Origin: an uncultured Lentisphaerota bacterium | GTDB taxonomy: Bacteria; Verrucomicrobiota; Lentisphaeria; Victivallales; GWF2-50-93 | Assembly (NCBI GenBank): GCA_903872565.1 | Contig: CAIQLG010000373.1 | Location: 1 to 43,153, forward strand | DNA: 43,153 bases | Direction: 5' to 3' | Part shown: positions 24,578 through 33,337 of the stretch, piece by piece | Layout: each line of letters opens with the position of its first letter | Position numbering within the stretch: position 1 is the stretch's first letter | Translations under genes and position numbers: made by a program | The notes under the pieces: model-generated | Told to the model about the DNA's origin: nothing | Database searches by the model: none | Seen by the model: the letters and a program-made list of their open reading frames with translations, nothing else

Positions 24578-25783
24578 ATGAGCGAGTGGTTTATTCCGGC
24601 TACAGAAGATTTTAGGTCTCAGAGGGCTTTGTTGCATCTCGGCTTGAACAAGGCCTTACGTAAGTATCGTGAACTGGTTGTGCCGGGAATTGGTGGAGTC
24701 TGGTTTGTGCGACAACTTTCTTGGGCTGCCTCTAGCATTTACTTAAAAGAAAATGAGAGGGGAATCAAGCATAAACCTGCGAAAATCGCAAACGCCATCG
24801 AAGCCTTGGCTGAAAAATTGGAATGGAACAAGGATAAAGAGAATTTCAAAGGTAAGGGCAAACGCGCTTTTGCCCGAGACGAATCAGATAATATTTGGAG
24901 TTTTAAGGAACTATCTGATAAAAGACATTATGTGCAGGTCACATATCGCCAGTCAACGGTTCATGCAATGTCAGGACTTGAGCTTGCAGAAGGAACAAGA
25001 TATAATTCGATGGAGCTGACGCCAAAAGGGGAAGAGTTTGTTAACGCTTTTCTGGATCAAGACAAAGGGAGGGATGGTAGTAAGATAAAAAATGCTTTAG
25101 CCAAATGGATAAGCGGTGATGATATTGGAAATGTTAATGGGGTGGTTGTCAAGGGGCTGGGTAAAAGTTCTGCTTCCCCAGATGAAAAGGGAAGATGCAT
25201 CCTCCTCCTCAATTCGGATAAAAACCGATCAAATCTCATAAATACTTTTTCAAAGACAAATCATTTTCCCGGGATTGAAAAGATAAAAAATAAACTCAAT
25301 GGGCAGGAGAGTGTTCAAGATCAATTAAAGAACATAGATACCGCGCAGTTGTTTGACGGAATACTTGAACCGGCTCGTACAGCCATATACAATTATGCGG
25401 AACTGCTTAACGGTAAGTCCAATTCCTCAGTGTCAGAATTTGTTAAGGACAAAAATCTTTCATCTGTTTTGGAACAACTTAAGGATTGCGCTGACAAATA
25501 TCTGGCCTCAAGTGGGAAAAAATATCCGGAGGTAGAAGATTTCGCTAAAATACTTTCTTCCCAGTCTTCATCTGATGTCGCAGGTAAAATGAAGTATCTT
25601 GTCGAAAGAGATGGAAATATCCTTTCTCTGTCAAATGATAAAATAGTTAAAGGGCATCTTTTTGAACATCGGAAAGAGATAGAGGACGAAATCGAGAGCA
25701 CAAATGAACAGATGGGTTCGGAAGAACTGTCCACTGAATTTAAACTCCGCCAACTTTTCAATCTCTGGAGGGATTGCCAATGA
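24578..25783 (+). CDS. Unknown protein, first gene of the helicase/Tdp1-like operon
   Basis: I do not recognise this 401-residue protein. It has no signal peptide or membrane segment. The first ~160 residues look like a compact domain with several aromatic, Arg-rich segments (FRSQRALLHLGLNKALRKYRE, GIGGVWFVRQLSWAASS, RHYVQVTYRQSTVHAMSGL), possibly winged-helix or nucleic-acid binding. The C-terminal ~180 residues are strongly helical and charged, rich in Lys, Asp and Ser, as in coiled-coil adaptor proteins. Its stop overlaps the next gene (ATGA), so expression is coupled to the Tdp1-like enzyme and the helicase. This suggests a sensing, recruitment or scaffold subunit of a three-protein complex. 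Codon use appears AT-richer than in flanking genes, consistent with transfer. Confidence 0.6.
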   Translation: MSEWFIPATEDFRSQRALLHLGLNKALRKYRELVVPGIGGVWFVRQLSWAASSIYLKENERGIKHKPAKIANAIEALAEKLEWNKDKENFKGKGKRAFARDESDNIWSFKELSDKRHYVQVTYRQSTVHAMSGLELAEGTRYNSMELTPKGEEFVNAFLDQDKGRDGSKIKNALAKWISGDDIGNVNGVVVKGLGKSSASPDEKGRCILLLNSDKNRSNLINTFSKTNHFPGIEKIKNKLNGQESVQDQLKNIDTAQLFDGILEPARTAIYNYAELLNGKSNSSVSEFVKDKNLSSVLEQLKDCADKYLASSGKKYPEVEDFAKILSSQSSSDVAGKMKYLVERDGNILSLSNDKIVKGHLFEHRKEIEDEIESTNEQMGSEELSTEFKLRQLFNLWRDCQ

Positions 25784-27795
25784 GGGAAAAGAGTAAGGAA
25801 GAGATTTTCGATAAAAAACCGTTAAGTGAGCTGTTTTGTCCACCGGAAGGCTCTACTGGTGTTTTTGGACTGATTTGCGGTCTTTCAGCGGAAGAGGCTT
25901 TTATGGATTCAGTACTCGAACAATTTACTAACCAAAATAGAAAACGTAGATTAATTTCTGGCAAATGCTTTTTGACCTTGTTCCTTGACCCACGAAATAA
26001 ACCGATGTCACTGCCTGGTATTTATAGTCCTTGGCTGCTTGAAAATAAATGGCCAAATAAAAATACACTTATGCATGCGAAAATGGCATTGCTGGGATTT
26101 GGGATGAATCTCGAATCAAAAACTCCGGATTATTACCGGCTGATTGTTTCAACCGGCAATTGGACCAAGGAAGCCGTCAATAAAAGTATAAACATCGTTT
26201 GGTATTGCGATTTCGACACAAAGAGCAAGGACAATCAAAGGCAAAGTTCCAAGGATATCAATGAAGCAGTCGAGTTTTGTGAAAAACTTACAGAATATTA
26301 TTGCTGGGGTTCGAATGCGGATACGGGAATTATAGATATAAAAAAACGCCTCGATACATTCTTTGAAGGAATAATAAATGCGATAAAGCCCCCCGAAAGA
26401 GGATATAAATCGAGATTTATATCAAGTTTGAAGCAGAAACAAGTCAAGATAAATGAAAACTTTAGAGAGGATTCAATCGGTGCCAATGTTATTGACAAGT
26501 TTATCTCGAGTGGCATCCGTCGTAATTTCATCGTTTGTGGTTCTGGTTTCTTCGAGCAGACAAAAAGTGACGGCAAAGATCAGCCGGAGCCGGAAGTACT
26601 GATAAACTTGATTAAAATACTCACTGAAAAAGGAATCTTGGCTAAAAGTCATGAAAAATGGCTTGTCATCAATCCAGAGACATCTGGCGCTGCGGGGCAA
26701 TGGATCAAGAACAAGTCCAAAGAAGGGAAAAAAGAAGAAATAGATTGGGACCTGCCACGGGCAAAACATCCTTTTGAAAAAATCGAATCTCTGCATGCAA
26801 AATATATCTATATCGCAAATCACAACAAGGGAACTGGTTCATTGACAAGCGGACTCCTATATTTGGGGTCTGGAAATCTAAGCATGCAAGGATTTGCCCT
26901 AGGCCCGGGAACAGGCGGTAACATTGAAGCTGGCGTAATAATTGAAACTAAAGATTTCAATCTCAGGGAATCCCTCTGTTCTCATCTTGGGATTGACCCT
27001 GAGAATTTTCTTGATCCTGAAAAATTGCCGGACCAGATTGAAGACGAGACCAACGAAGACAATTTGAAGGATAAGACTTTCCGGGATGCTCCTCCGATAC
27101 TTTCCTGTATTTTTAAAAATAACGCTGGGGTCTTAATTTGGACATGGAATGATACGAGCTATCTCTATGTGTCTCTCGATGGGAAAATGATTAATTCAGA
27201 TATGGACCAAATGCCAGTCGAGGAAGGAATTGACTTAAGTATGGGTATCAAATTGAAGGCAAAAAAGAATGTCAATGACTATGAATGGACTATTCCAGTA
27301 TTTATGGAAAATGGCAGATTTTGCCAATTTCCGCAAAAGATCATGTCCTGCGAAGAAATTCTCGAGGAACTTGAAGATTTCCATCTGAATTCTGTCGAAA
27401 ACGACGATGAGTCTGATGATGGGAGGGATGAAAGTGATGTTCCAAGGGAAAGTACTGGCAATTCCCAAGGAGATGATATTTCAGATTTGAGGAATCAATA
27501 TCATGATTATCCTCTTAATTTTGCAACTTCTATTGTTGAAAAAATCGCATCCCAAAACCAGTTGATAACCGAATCGCAAATTGATGATTGGTGTGATTCT
27601 CTGCGCCGGATACTATTAGAGGGGGTTGGGAAAAATATGCAAAGGGAATTGGATTCTCTCGGAATCAACTTCATGGATGTCCTGAAGGATAAAGAAGGCT
27701 TCGCTCCAAAAGTCTCGAACGAAGAGTATAAAAAAACCATTGAAAATATAATTGTCGGATGGGGCTTGGATAAGCACATAAAACTGGAGGATTGA
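25780..27795 (+). CDS. Tdp1-like phospholipase D superfamily enzyme
   Basis: The 671-residue protein starts at an ATG with GGAGG upstream, overlapping the previous stop by 4 bases. It has two HxK...N half-sites: H99-A-K101 with N127 (STGNWT), and H339-A-K341 with N366 (LGSGNLS). Spacing and the lack of the Asp of classical HKD motifs resemble tyrosyl-DNA phosphodiesterase 1 (HxK with a downstream N in each half). The predicted chemistry is therefore a covalent His intermediate acting on a DNA/RNA end or backbone. A ~270-residue C-terminal extension includes a very acidic stretch (about 27385-27480) and an uncharacterised helical end. As the middle gene of the operon with a SNF2-type helicase it is a likely nuclease/phosphodiesterase effector. 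Classical PLD nuclease remains possible. Confidence 0.7.
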   Translation: MREKSKEEIFDKKPLSELFCPPEGSTGVFGLICGLSAEEAFMDSVLEQFTNQNRKRRLISGKCFLTLFLDPRNKPMSLPGIYSPWLLENKWPNKNTLMHAKMALLGFGMNLESKTPDYYRLIVSTGNWTKEAVNKSINIVWYCDFDTKSKDNQRQSSKDINEAVEFCEKLTEYYCWGSNADTGIIDIKKRLDTFFEGIINAIKPPERGYKSRFISSLKQKQVKINENFREDSIGANVIDKFISSGIRRNFIVCGSGFFEQTKSDGKDQPEPEVLINLIKILTEKGILAKSHEKWLVINPETSGAAGQWIKNKSKEGKKEEIDWDLPRAKHPFEKIESLHAKYIYIANHNKGTGSLTSGLLYLGSGNLSMQGFALGPGTGGNIEAGVIIETKDFNLRESLCSHLGIDPENFLDPEKLPDQIEDETNEDNLKDKTFRDAPPILSCIFKNNAGVLIWTWNDTSYLYVSLDGKMINSDMDQMPVEEGIDLSMGIKLKAKKNVNDYEWTIPVFMENGRFCQFPQKIMSCEEILEELEDFHLNSVENDDESDDGRDESDVPRESTGNSQGDDISDLRNQYHDYPLNFATSIVEKIASQNQLITESQIDDWCDSLRRILLEGVGKNMQRELDSLGINFMDVLKDKEGFAPKVSNEEYKKTIENIIVGWGLDKHIKLED

Positions 27796-27797
27796 TC

Positions 27798-30680
27798 ATG
27801 GATTGGAAGAATACATTTAAAAGGATTGAAGAATTTGCCAGTCCCAGTCATGATGATATCTGGAAATATGGACAGGAAAACACTGTTAGATGGATTGCAA
27901 AGCAACTTCGCGAAGACACCCGAAAAGGGGTTCTTGTAGCGGATGAAGTAGGCATGGGTAAAACTCGTGCAGTGATGGCGGCGATGCTTTCCGTCCTTGA
28001 AAACGGGGGAAGAGTTGCCGTGATTGTCCCGCCAGGACTTCTCTGTCAATGGAAAGAAGAATGGGATAAGTTCATAGAAACTTTAAATGGAAAAAAGAGC
28101 GATGTCGTATCAGATGAAAACAGGGAAAAGAAAAGAGTAGATTACGCTCCCATTTTACTACGTTCATATAACAGCATGTTTGATGATGGCGGATTGGAAT
28201 ATCCTCTTTCAGAGAATAACGGCAAATGGCTGTTGATTTCGCATCAGTTTGGCTCCCCCTCATTAAAAAACAACTCACACAGTTGGCGTTATCTGTTACC
28301 TGCTCTTGTAAAAGCGCTCCAAAAAGAAGATCAAGGCAAGAATCGCAGGAATAGCTATTGGCAATTGGTAAAGAAATGGTATAGAGATTGTATCAGAACA
28401 GATTGTTCCGAGTGTAAAGAAAAGGGAGACTGTCCACCTTGGTTTTCAATGATGAACAAGGCAGCCATTTTTTTAAGAAAAGAAGGCCGATGGCGCCTTA
28501 TTGACAAGATTCCTAAAAGAGATCTTGAATCAAAAAAAAGCAAAGACGAGTTTAAGAAATGGTTTGATGGTAAAAATGGTATCTCCATGTTGGGGGAACT
28601 CCTTGGCCCAATTGACCTCCTAGTGATTGATGAAGCTCACAAAAACAGGAACGAAGAGGGCAGGCTGGAGAAACTTCTCAAAATGATAAAGAATCCATCT
28701 GCAAAGCGCATTGCAATGACTGCCACGCCAATGGAATTGGATCCTGCGCAGTGGGAGGATTTGTTTAAAAGGATTGGAGAGATAGAGCAATATCTGTCGA
28801 AAGAAAAAGAAATAGAAGAATTTAATGAAACCCGAAAAGAGGCGAACATACATCCAAACAATCCCGAAGTTCTAGAAAAATTGATTTCAGCAAGCGAAGG
28901 CTTCAATAAAGCACTTGCCCCATATGTAACCCGTCGTCTTCGAATCAAACAAGATGAGATGATAGAGATATTAGGACTGAAAAGCGAAAAGGAGATAGGC
29001 TCCGCTCATCCACATCGCAAATTTAAACCTATAAAAATCAATTACCATGATATCAATGCGAAATGGAAATCATCTGTTTTTGCCCTTGAGGCAATTGGGA
29101 AGGCGGCAAAGGGGCTTATGACAAATGATAAGGACTTTAATAGGCATCTCGGAATGCTTAAAATTGCAGATAGCCGTTATGCGGCCGCACAGATAAGCAA
29201 TTCAGAGAATGATGAGGAAGAATTGCTGGACTCTTCAATAGATAAATATTTGGAGGACTACAAGCAAGACCCGGAACAGTCCCTTAATATTTCGAAACTC
29301 AAGCGGATTCAATATTGGAGAAAAGTTTTAAAACAGGACGACGCAGACTTGCCCGCTCATCCTCGCATTCAGATTGTAGCTGATAAAATTGAAAAATTAT
29401 TATGGAACGAAGATGGCAGTATAAAGCATGAAAAGGCAATTGTCTTTGGAACATTCAACAAACCGCTGAAAGCCCTTCGTGATGTCCTTAATCGCCGGGC
29501 GGTTCTGCGGTTTTTGGATCGAAATCGAAAAGCCGATGGAGATAGAACAGAACCGCCAATCCCACCGGGTCCATCTCATGATAAAAAAAATATATGGATC
29601 GAATATCTAAGAATAATTAAGAATCAGAATAGCCTGCAATTAACAAGGAAATATTCTTCGGAAAAAGACTTGGATAAGGCAATTGATGGAGGTTGCAAGA
29701 GTTATGAATCTATCAGAGACAAGCTGAGAGACCCCATCAATGAAGAATTCATTGGAACCATTCCAGGAGATGCCGCCTTGAAAGGTTTTGTGGAAAAAGT
29801 TGCTGAGCTTTTGAGATATAGACTTACTAATGACATAATCTGCACAAATGAGGATGCTGATAATCTCAATCCCAAAGAAATAAAAAACAAGGCATTGAAA
29901 ATATGGTGCGAATATCTTAATGAGTATTTAGATTTTGAAGGCGATGCAGGGAAAACTGCCGAGACAAAAACCTTATGGGAAAAGCCTGACTACTTTGAAC
30001 TTAAATATTTCTGCGGTTCATCGAATGCTTCTGACCTGTCTAACGAAGAGAAAAAGATGAAGAACTTGGATCGTTTCGCCGACAACGAGCTCGGCGAAGA
30101 TACACTGAAAAAGCTGATAGATGATGAAACTGTGCGTATTGGTTCTTTTGCAAGCTCACTTGACGGCAGTGTCAAGATGGAAAGACGAAATGTCCTGAAG
30201 GCGCAATTCAACGACAAGCTTTCATTGCCTAAAGTTCTTATTGCCCAAAGCCAAGTCGGACGTGAAGGATTGAATCTGCATGAGGCCTGCCGGACAATCA
30301 TACAGTTCCATTCCGAATGGAATCCCGGAGTCATTGAACAGCAGATCGGAAGGGTGGACAGGATCAATAGTTTTTGGGAAGAACTTGTTAAAAACAAGAA
30401 AAAAGAGAAGCAGAACTTAACATGGAAAGACGATGATTTCCCTAAGATGGTCATCTACCCAGTCATGTTCGAGGGAACCTACGACAACTTTCAGTTCAAC
30501 GTGTCAAAACATAGACAAGAAACCCTGAATGCCCATCTTTTTGGGGAGCTCCTAAGTGCTGAAGCCTTGGAAAAAATGCCAAAGGAAGGAAGAGAATGGG
30601 AGGGAATCCGTAATAAACTTAGAGAGTCCGCGCCTGATTTTTCCCCGACAAAGTATATGGAGGAGAAATCTTCTTCGTAG
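27798..30680 (+). CDS. SNF2-type DEAH-box helicase with four-cysteine insertion
   Basis: The 960-residue product starts at an ATG with GGAGG 7 bases upstream, just 2 bases after the previous stop. Lobe 1 has motif I ADEVGMGKT (48-56), motif Ia VPPGLLCQW, DEAH (278-281) and motif III TATPM. Lobe 2 near the C-terminus has SQVGREGLNLHEACRTIIQF (motif V) and EQQIGRVDR (motif VI). This arrangement is that of SNF2-like dsDNA translocases. Between motifs Ia and II lies an insertion with C198, C203, C206 and C212 (C-x4-C-x2-C-x5-C), a likely zinc knuckle. A long charged insertion separates the lobes. It probably moves along DNA/RNA and controls the Tdp1-like partner. It ends the operon, and no methyltransferase accompanies it. 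Confidence 0.85.
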   Translation: MDWKNTFKRIEEFASPSHDDIWKYGQENTVRWIAKQLREDTRKGVLVADEVGMGKTRAVMAAMLSVLENGGRVAVIVPPGLLCQWKEEWDKFIETLNGKKSDVVSDENREKKRVDYAPILLRSYNSMFDDGGLEYPLSENNGKWLLISHQFGSPSLKNNSHSWRYLLPALVKALQKEDQGKNRRNSYWQLVKKWYRDCIRTDCSECKEKGDCPPWFSMMNKAAIFLRKEGRWRLIDKIPKRDLESKKSKDEFKKWFDGKNGISMLGELLGPIDLLVIDEAHKNRNEEGRLEKLLKMIKNPSAKRIAMTATPMELDPAQWEDLFKRIGEIEQYLSKEKEIEEFNETRKEANIHPNNPEVLEKLISASEGFNKALAPYVTRRLRIKQDEMIEILGLKSEKEIGSAHPHRKFKPIKINYHDINAKWKSSVFALEAIGKAAKGLMTNDKDFNRHLGMLKIADSRYAAAQISNSENDEEELLDSSIDKYLEDYKQDPEQSLNISKLKRIQYWRKVLKQDDADLPAHPRIQIVADKIEKLLWNEDGSIKHEKAIVFGTFNKPLKALRDVLNRRAVLRFLDRNRKADGDRTEPPIPPGPSHDKKNIWIEYLRIIKNQNSLQLTRKYSSEKDLDKAIDGGCKSYESIRDKLRDPINEEFIGTIPGDAALKGFVEKVAELLRYRLTNDIICTNEDADNLNPKEIKNKALKIWCEYLNEYLDFEGDAGKTAETKTLWEKPDYFELKYFCGSSNASDLSNEEKKMKNLDRFADNELGEDTLKKLIDDETVRIGSFASSLDGSVKMERRNVLKAQFNDKLSLPKVLIAQSQVGREGLNLHEACRTIIQFHSEWNPGVIEQQIGRVDRINSFWEELVKNKKKEKQNLTWKDDDFPKMVIYPVMFEGTYDNFQFNVSKHRQETLNAHLFGELLSAEALEKMPKEGREWEGIRNKLRESAPDFSPTKYMEEKSSS

Positions 30681-30919
30681 ATGCAAAACTCTCACTATAA
30701 AGAATGGAAGACTTTTTGAAGAACGACAAAATTCGAGTTGGATAAGGTCAAGTGCCTGTTCTTTTGAAACTCACGATGAATCATGCGTTCATCATTTTCG
30801 AATCAATTGTTAAATTTTTGCACAACAAAAAGTTGACAATTATTATTTTTTCGTGTAATTCGCGTGTTTCGCGGGAAGATTATTTTGTTTCCAATTATTC
30901 GTGTGAATTCGTGGATAAG
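30681..30919. other. Intergenic region with TTCGTG-type repeat debris
   Basis: No gene is visible. The AT-rich segment 30856-30915 holds several near-copies of TTCGTGTAATTCG, TTTCGCGG and ATTCGTGTGAATTCGTGG, in the same orientation. These look like fragments of a dispersed intergenic repeat at the right border of the helicase island. Confidence 0.4.
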
Positions 30920-32029
30920 TTACGGAATATCGTAGATGCAGAATCTGCAGTCGAGGTCGCCATTTTTCAATTCGATTGTCTCTATTCCTTTAAGCGGGAC
31001 GCATTGAATCAGGGCGGGATTCGAGGTGATGAATGTGACCCGGCATCCGTGAAGGCGGCTGAAAGCGGCTCCCAGGCTCCGGTAGAACTTGAGATCTGCC
31101 GCGAGTCTCTCGTTGAAGGGCGGATTTGTGACGACGATGCGTTTCGCGCCGTCCGCCTGGATCTCCTCGATGCGAGCTTCGCGGAATGATATCTTGATTC
31201 CTGCACGTCTGGCGTTCTCCTCCGCAGCCTTGAGAACAACTGGATCATAGTCCGAGGCAATTATCTTGGGCATGTTGCCGGTCGCGTAGCGGCGCGCCTC
31301 GCCACGGAGACGGCGCATTGTTTCCGCAGACTTGTCATCGAAATCTCCCCATCGCTCGAAACCGAATTTCTCTCTGAAAATTCCCGGCGGAATGTTGCGC
31401 GCCCACAGGCCAGCCTCGATGGCGATTGTTCCCGATCCGCACATGGGATCCCACAAGGGAGTTTTCCTGTCCCATCCGGAATACATCAGCATTGCCGCGG
31501 CAAGGGTTTCCTTCAGCGGCGCCTCGCCTTTTTCGAGCCGGTATCCTCGCTGGAAGAGAGGAGTGCCGCTCATGTCCAGGTAGATCGTCGCCTTGTTGGA
31601 GCCTACAAACACGAAAACACGGACATCCGGATCATCGCGGACAACATTTGAGCGTGCATTATAAACTTCTCTCTGCTGATCAACTATTGCATCCTTGACT
31701 TTCTGCGCAATATAGTTGGTATGTGTCAGATTGCTCGAATGGCAGAAAGCACCCACGGCGAGGCTCAGGTCAGGCCTGAGATAGGGAATCCAGTCAATGT
31801 TTTTTACACCATCATAGAGAGCCTGTTCGTCGGGGGCGGGAAAACGCGCCAGCACAAGCTGGATTCGTTGCGCAATCCGCGAATGAAGACAAGCCCTCCA
31901 GCCATCCTCGATTTCGCCGAGAAAGGGAATTCCCCCGCTGTTCAGGCGGACACTTTGGAAACCCAGCTCAATGAGTTCCTTCTGCAGTGCTTTTTCGGTG
32001 CCACTGCTCGCTGTTGCAAAAAATTCCAT
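30920..32029 (-). CDS. THUMP-domain class I rRNA methyltransferase (RlmL/YpsC-like)
   Basis: The 369-residue product has an N-terminal ferredoxin-like/THUMP RNA-binding module (MEFFATASSGTEKALQKEL start, with the LVLARF and IDW patterns). A UPF0020 methyltransferase domain follows: WDPMCGSGTIAIEAGL for SAM binding, ASDYDPVVLKAAEENA, and the catalytic NPPF motif. Family members make N2-methylguanosine in 23S rRNA (G2445 in E. coli RlmL). The length matches the stand-alone form, without the RlmK half found fused in E. coli. It is a housekeeping gene in the cytoplasm and appears monocistronic. The exact target guanosine is inferred from the family. Confidence 0.85.
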   Translation of the reverse strand: MEFFATASSGTEKALQKELIELGFQSVRLNSGGIPFLGEIEDGWRACLHSRIAQRIQLVLARFPAPDEQALYDGVKNIDWIPYLRPDLSLAVGAFCHSSNLTHTNYIAQKVKDAIVDQQREVYNARSNVVRDDPDVRVFVFVGSNKATIYLDMSGTPLFQRGYRLEKGEAPLKETLAAAMLMYSGWDRKTPLWDPMCGSGTIAIEAGLWARNIPPGIFREKFGFERWGDFDDKSAETMRRLRGEARRYATGNMPKIIASDYDPVVLKAAEENARRAGIKISFREARIEEIQADGAKRIVVTNPPFNERLAADLKFYRSLGAAFSRLHGCRVTFITSNPALIQCVPLKGIETIELKNGDLDCRFCIYDIP

Positions 32030-32178
32030 AGCCGGTTAAGTTTTCCCAGTAATATTATTGTCTTTTTTCATCTCAGGTAAAATATTGCGCTCAGGAAGAT
32101 TTGCAAACTCCGGCAATAGAACCCAAAAAATCAAGTTTTGATTCGAAAATACGCTTTAGAATGCCAAGTTAAACCACC

Positions 32179-32209
32179 TAGCCCGTTTTTTCGCGCGGAA
32201 AACGGGTTA
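32179..32209. other. Long hairpin in the intergenic region
   Basis: TAGCCCGTTTT and AAAACGGGTTA form an 11-bp stem with one wobble around a 9-base loop. No T-run follows in either direction. It lies 36 bases before the GTAG-hairpin copy D, and may be a degenerate member of the same structured debris. Confidence 0.4.
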
Positions 32210-32242
32210 AATAGTGAACTTAGCCGGCTACACCGGGACTTA

Positions 32243-32323
32243 TGTAGCCGCCTCCATGTTGGAGGCAACACGGCCAACATCCTACTATGCCAAGGCTTCG
32301 TAGGACAGGTGGCCGTGGCTACA
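32243..32323. repeat. GTAG-hairpin pair (REP/BIME-like), copy D with expanded loop
   Basis: TGTAGCC (32243-32249) pairs with GGCTACA (32317-32323). Hairpin 1 is GCCTCCA/TGGAGGC, identical to copy C. Hairpin 2 is CACGGCCA/TGGCCGTG, as in copy A, but its loop carries an extra hairpin TCCTAC/GTAGGA. A partial GGCTACACCGGG lies just upstream at 32225-32236. The rest of 32030-32475 shows no gene. Confidence 0.75.
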
Positions 32324-32475
32324 AGTTTCAAGCCATACGGCATTCCTTCGAAAAATACAATTTCCTATACGATCAAATTAAGGTATCTCGGGATATCATC
32401 CCGAGAAAAAATACCCCGCGCTACTTGGCTTAACTTAGTGATATTCCGTCTTGAGATGAAGGAGACTGGGAAAGA

Positions 32476-33039
32476 TTAACAAATCTGATTAAGTGAATAT
32501 TTATCTTTGAAGAGGATGCTGTTCCAGCCCATTTCGAGACCGGCACGGATATTTTCCTCCTTGTCGTCAAGATACAGGAATGGCTTTCCAAACTGCTCCT
32601 CAAAGGCATCGTAGATTTTTTTTTCAGGTTTCATCGCACCCACTTCATAGCTAAGGACAGCCCCCGAGACCAGGGTACATATCTCATAGTGCTTATAGAT
32701 GTGAGTCATATGTATTTTTGAAGTGTTTGAAAAAAATACTAGTCTGAATCCTGATTCCGTCATCTTCCTCATAATGTCAAGCATTCCCTCGACGGGCTCG
32801 CCTAGGATAGAGTTGAATGCGGAGATTATCTTGTCGTCGCTGTACTTTCCATCTGTCACCCTATGGACTGCCGCAATGCTTTCCTTTTCGCTTATTTGCC
32901 CTGTTTCGAGCAGGATCATATTTTCGTAGATCGAACGTGGGATCTCCGATCCTGCCGGATATCCCAGATTCTTCAAGCATTCACCAGGCGATATGGATAT
33001 GACAACTCCGCCTATGTCAAGAGCTATTATTTTACTCAT
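32476..33039 (-). CDS. HAD-superfamily phosphatase (subfamily IA, YihX-like)
   Basis: The 187-residue product has HAD motif I ALDIGGVV (nucleophile Asp8), motif II FFSNTS, the motif III Lys in MKPEKKIYDAF and motif IV LYLDDKEENI. A helical cap of subfamily IA type lies between motifs I and II. The DxGG(V) form, where the second Asp of motif I is replaced, is usual for YihX/epoxide-hydrolase N-domain-like members, which dephosphorylate sugar phosphates such as glucose-1-phosphate. The natural substrate cannot be read from the sequence. Cytoplasmic; no clear operon partner. Confidence 0.82.
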   Translation of the reverse strand: MSKIIALDIGGVVISISPGECLKNLGYPAGSEIPRSIYENMILLETGQISEKESIAAVHRVTDGKYSDDKIISAFNSILGEPVEGMLDIMRKMTESGFRLVFFSNTSKIHMTHIYKHYEICTLVSGAVLSYEVGAMKPEKKIYDAFEEQFGKPFLYLDDKEENIRAGLEMGWNSILFKDKYSLNQIC

Positions 33040-33337
33040 ATGTGAATATTCCCGGTATTTTTATTGCCACCTGATGATCGGCAAAATGTTTCTGGTTTGC
33101 ATTTATTTTTTGTTTCTCTCCGATGCCGATTATTTTGGATTTGAAAATTAGATATTAGGATTTCAAGATAATATGCTGGAGGAGAAAATCAAGGTAGCTT
33201 TTGAAACAGCACATGCGTATTTGTTTCATAGTTGTTTAAAACTCATAACTCCTGATGCGTGGGGAAACGGCATGGCGTAAATTTAAGTTTTAAAATATGA
33301 TGAAAATAATTTGAAATGTCGTAAAGAGGAATTCTAT

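Noticed and set aside
24578-30680. Assignment of the three-gene operon to DISARM, Mokosh, Dpd or BREX
   Set aside because: No methyltransferase, DrmA/DrmB, deazaguanine or BREX marker genes are present, and the PLD-type enzyme has HxK...N rather than HKD motifs. A helicase-PLD combination alone is not enough.
30752-31189. Plus-strand frame after the helicase
   Set aside because: It is antisense to the THUMP methyltransferase and has no start signal; the helicase operon ends at 30680.
33173-33280. Small 35-aa frame upstream of the CorA-like gene
   Set aside because: Open frame with an ATG, but no properly spaced ribosome binding site and no recognisable family; could be chance in AT-rich DNA.
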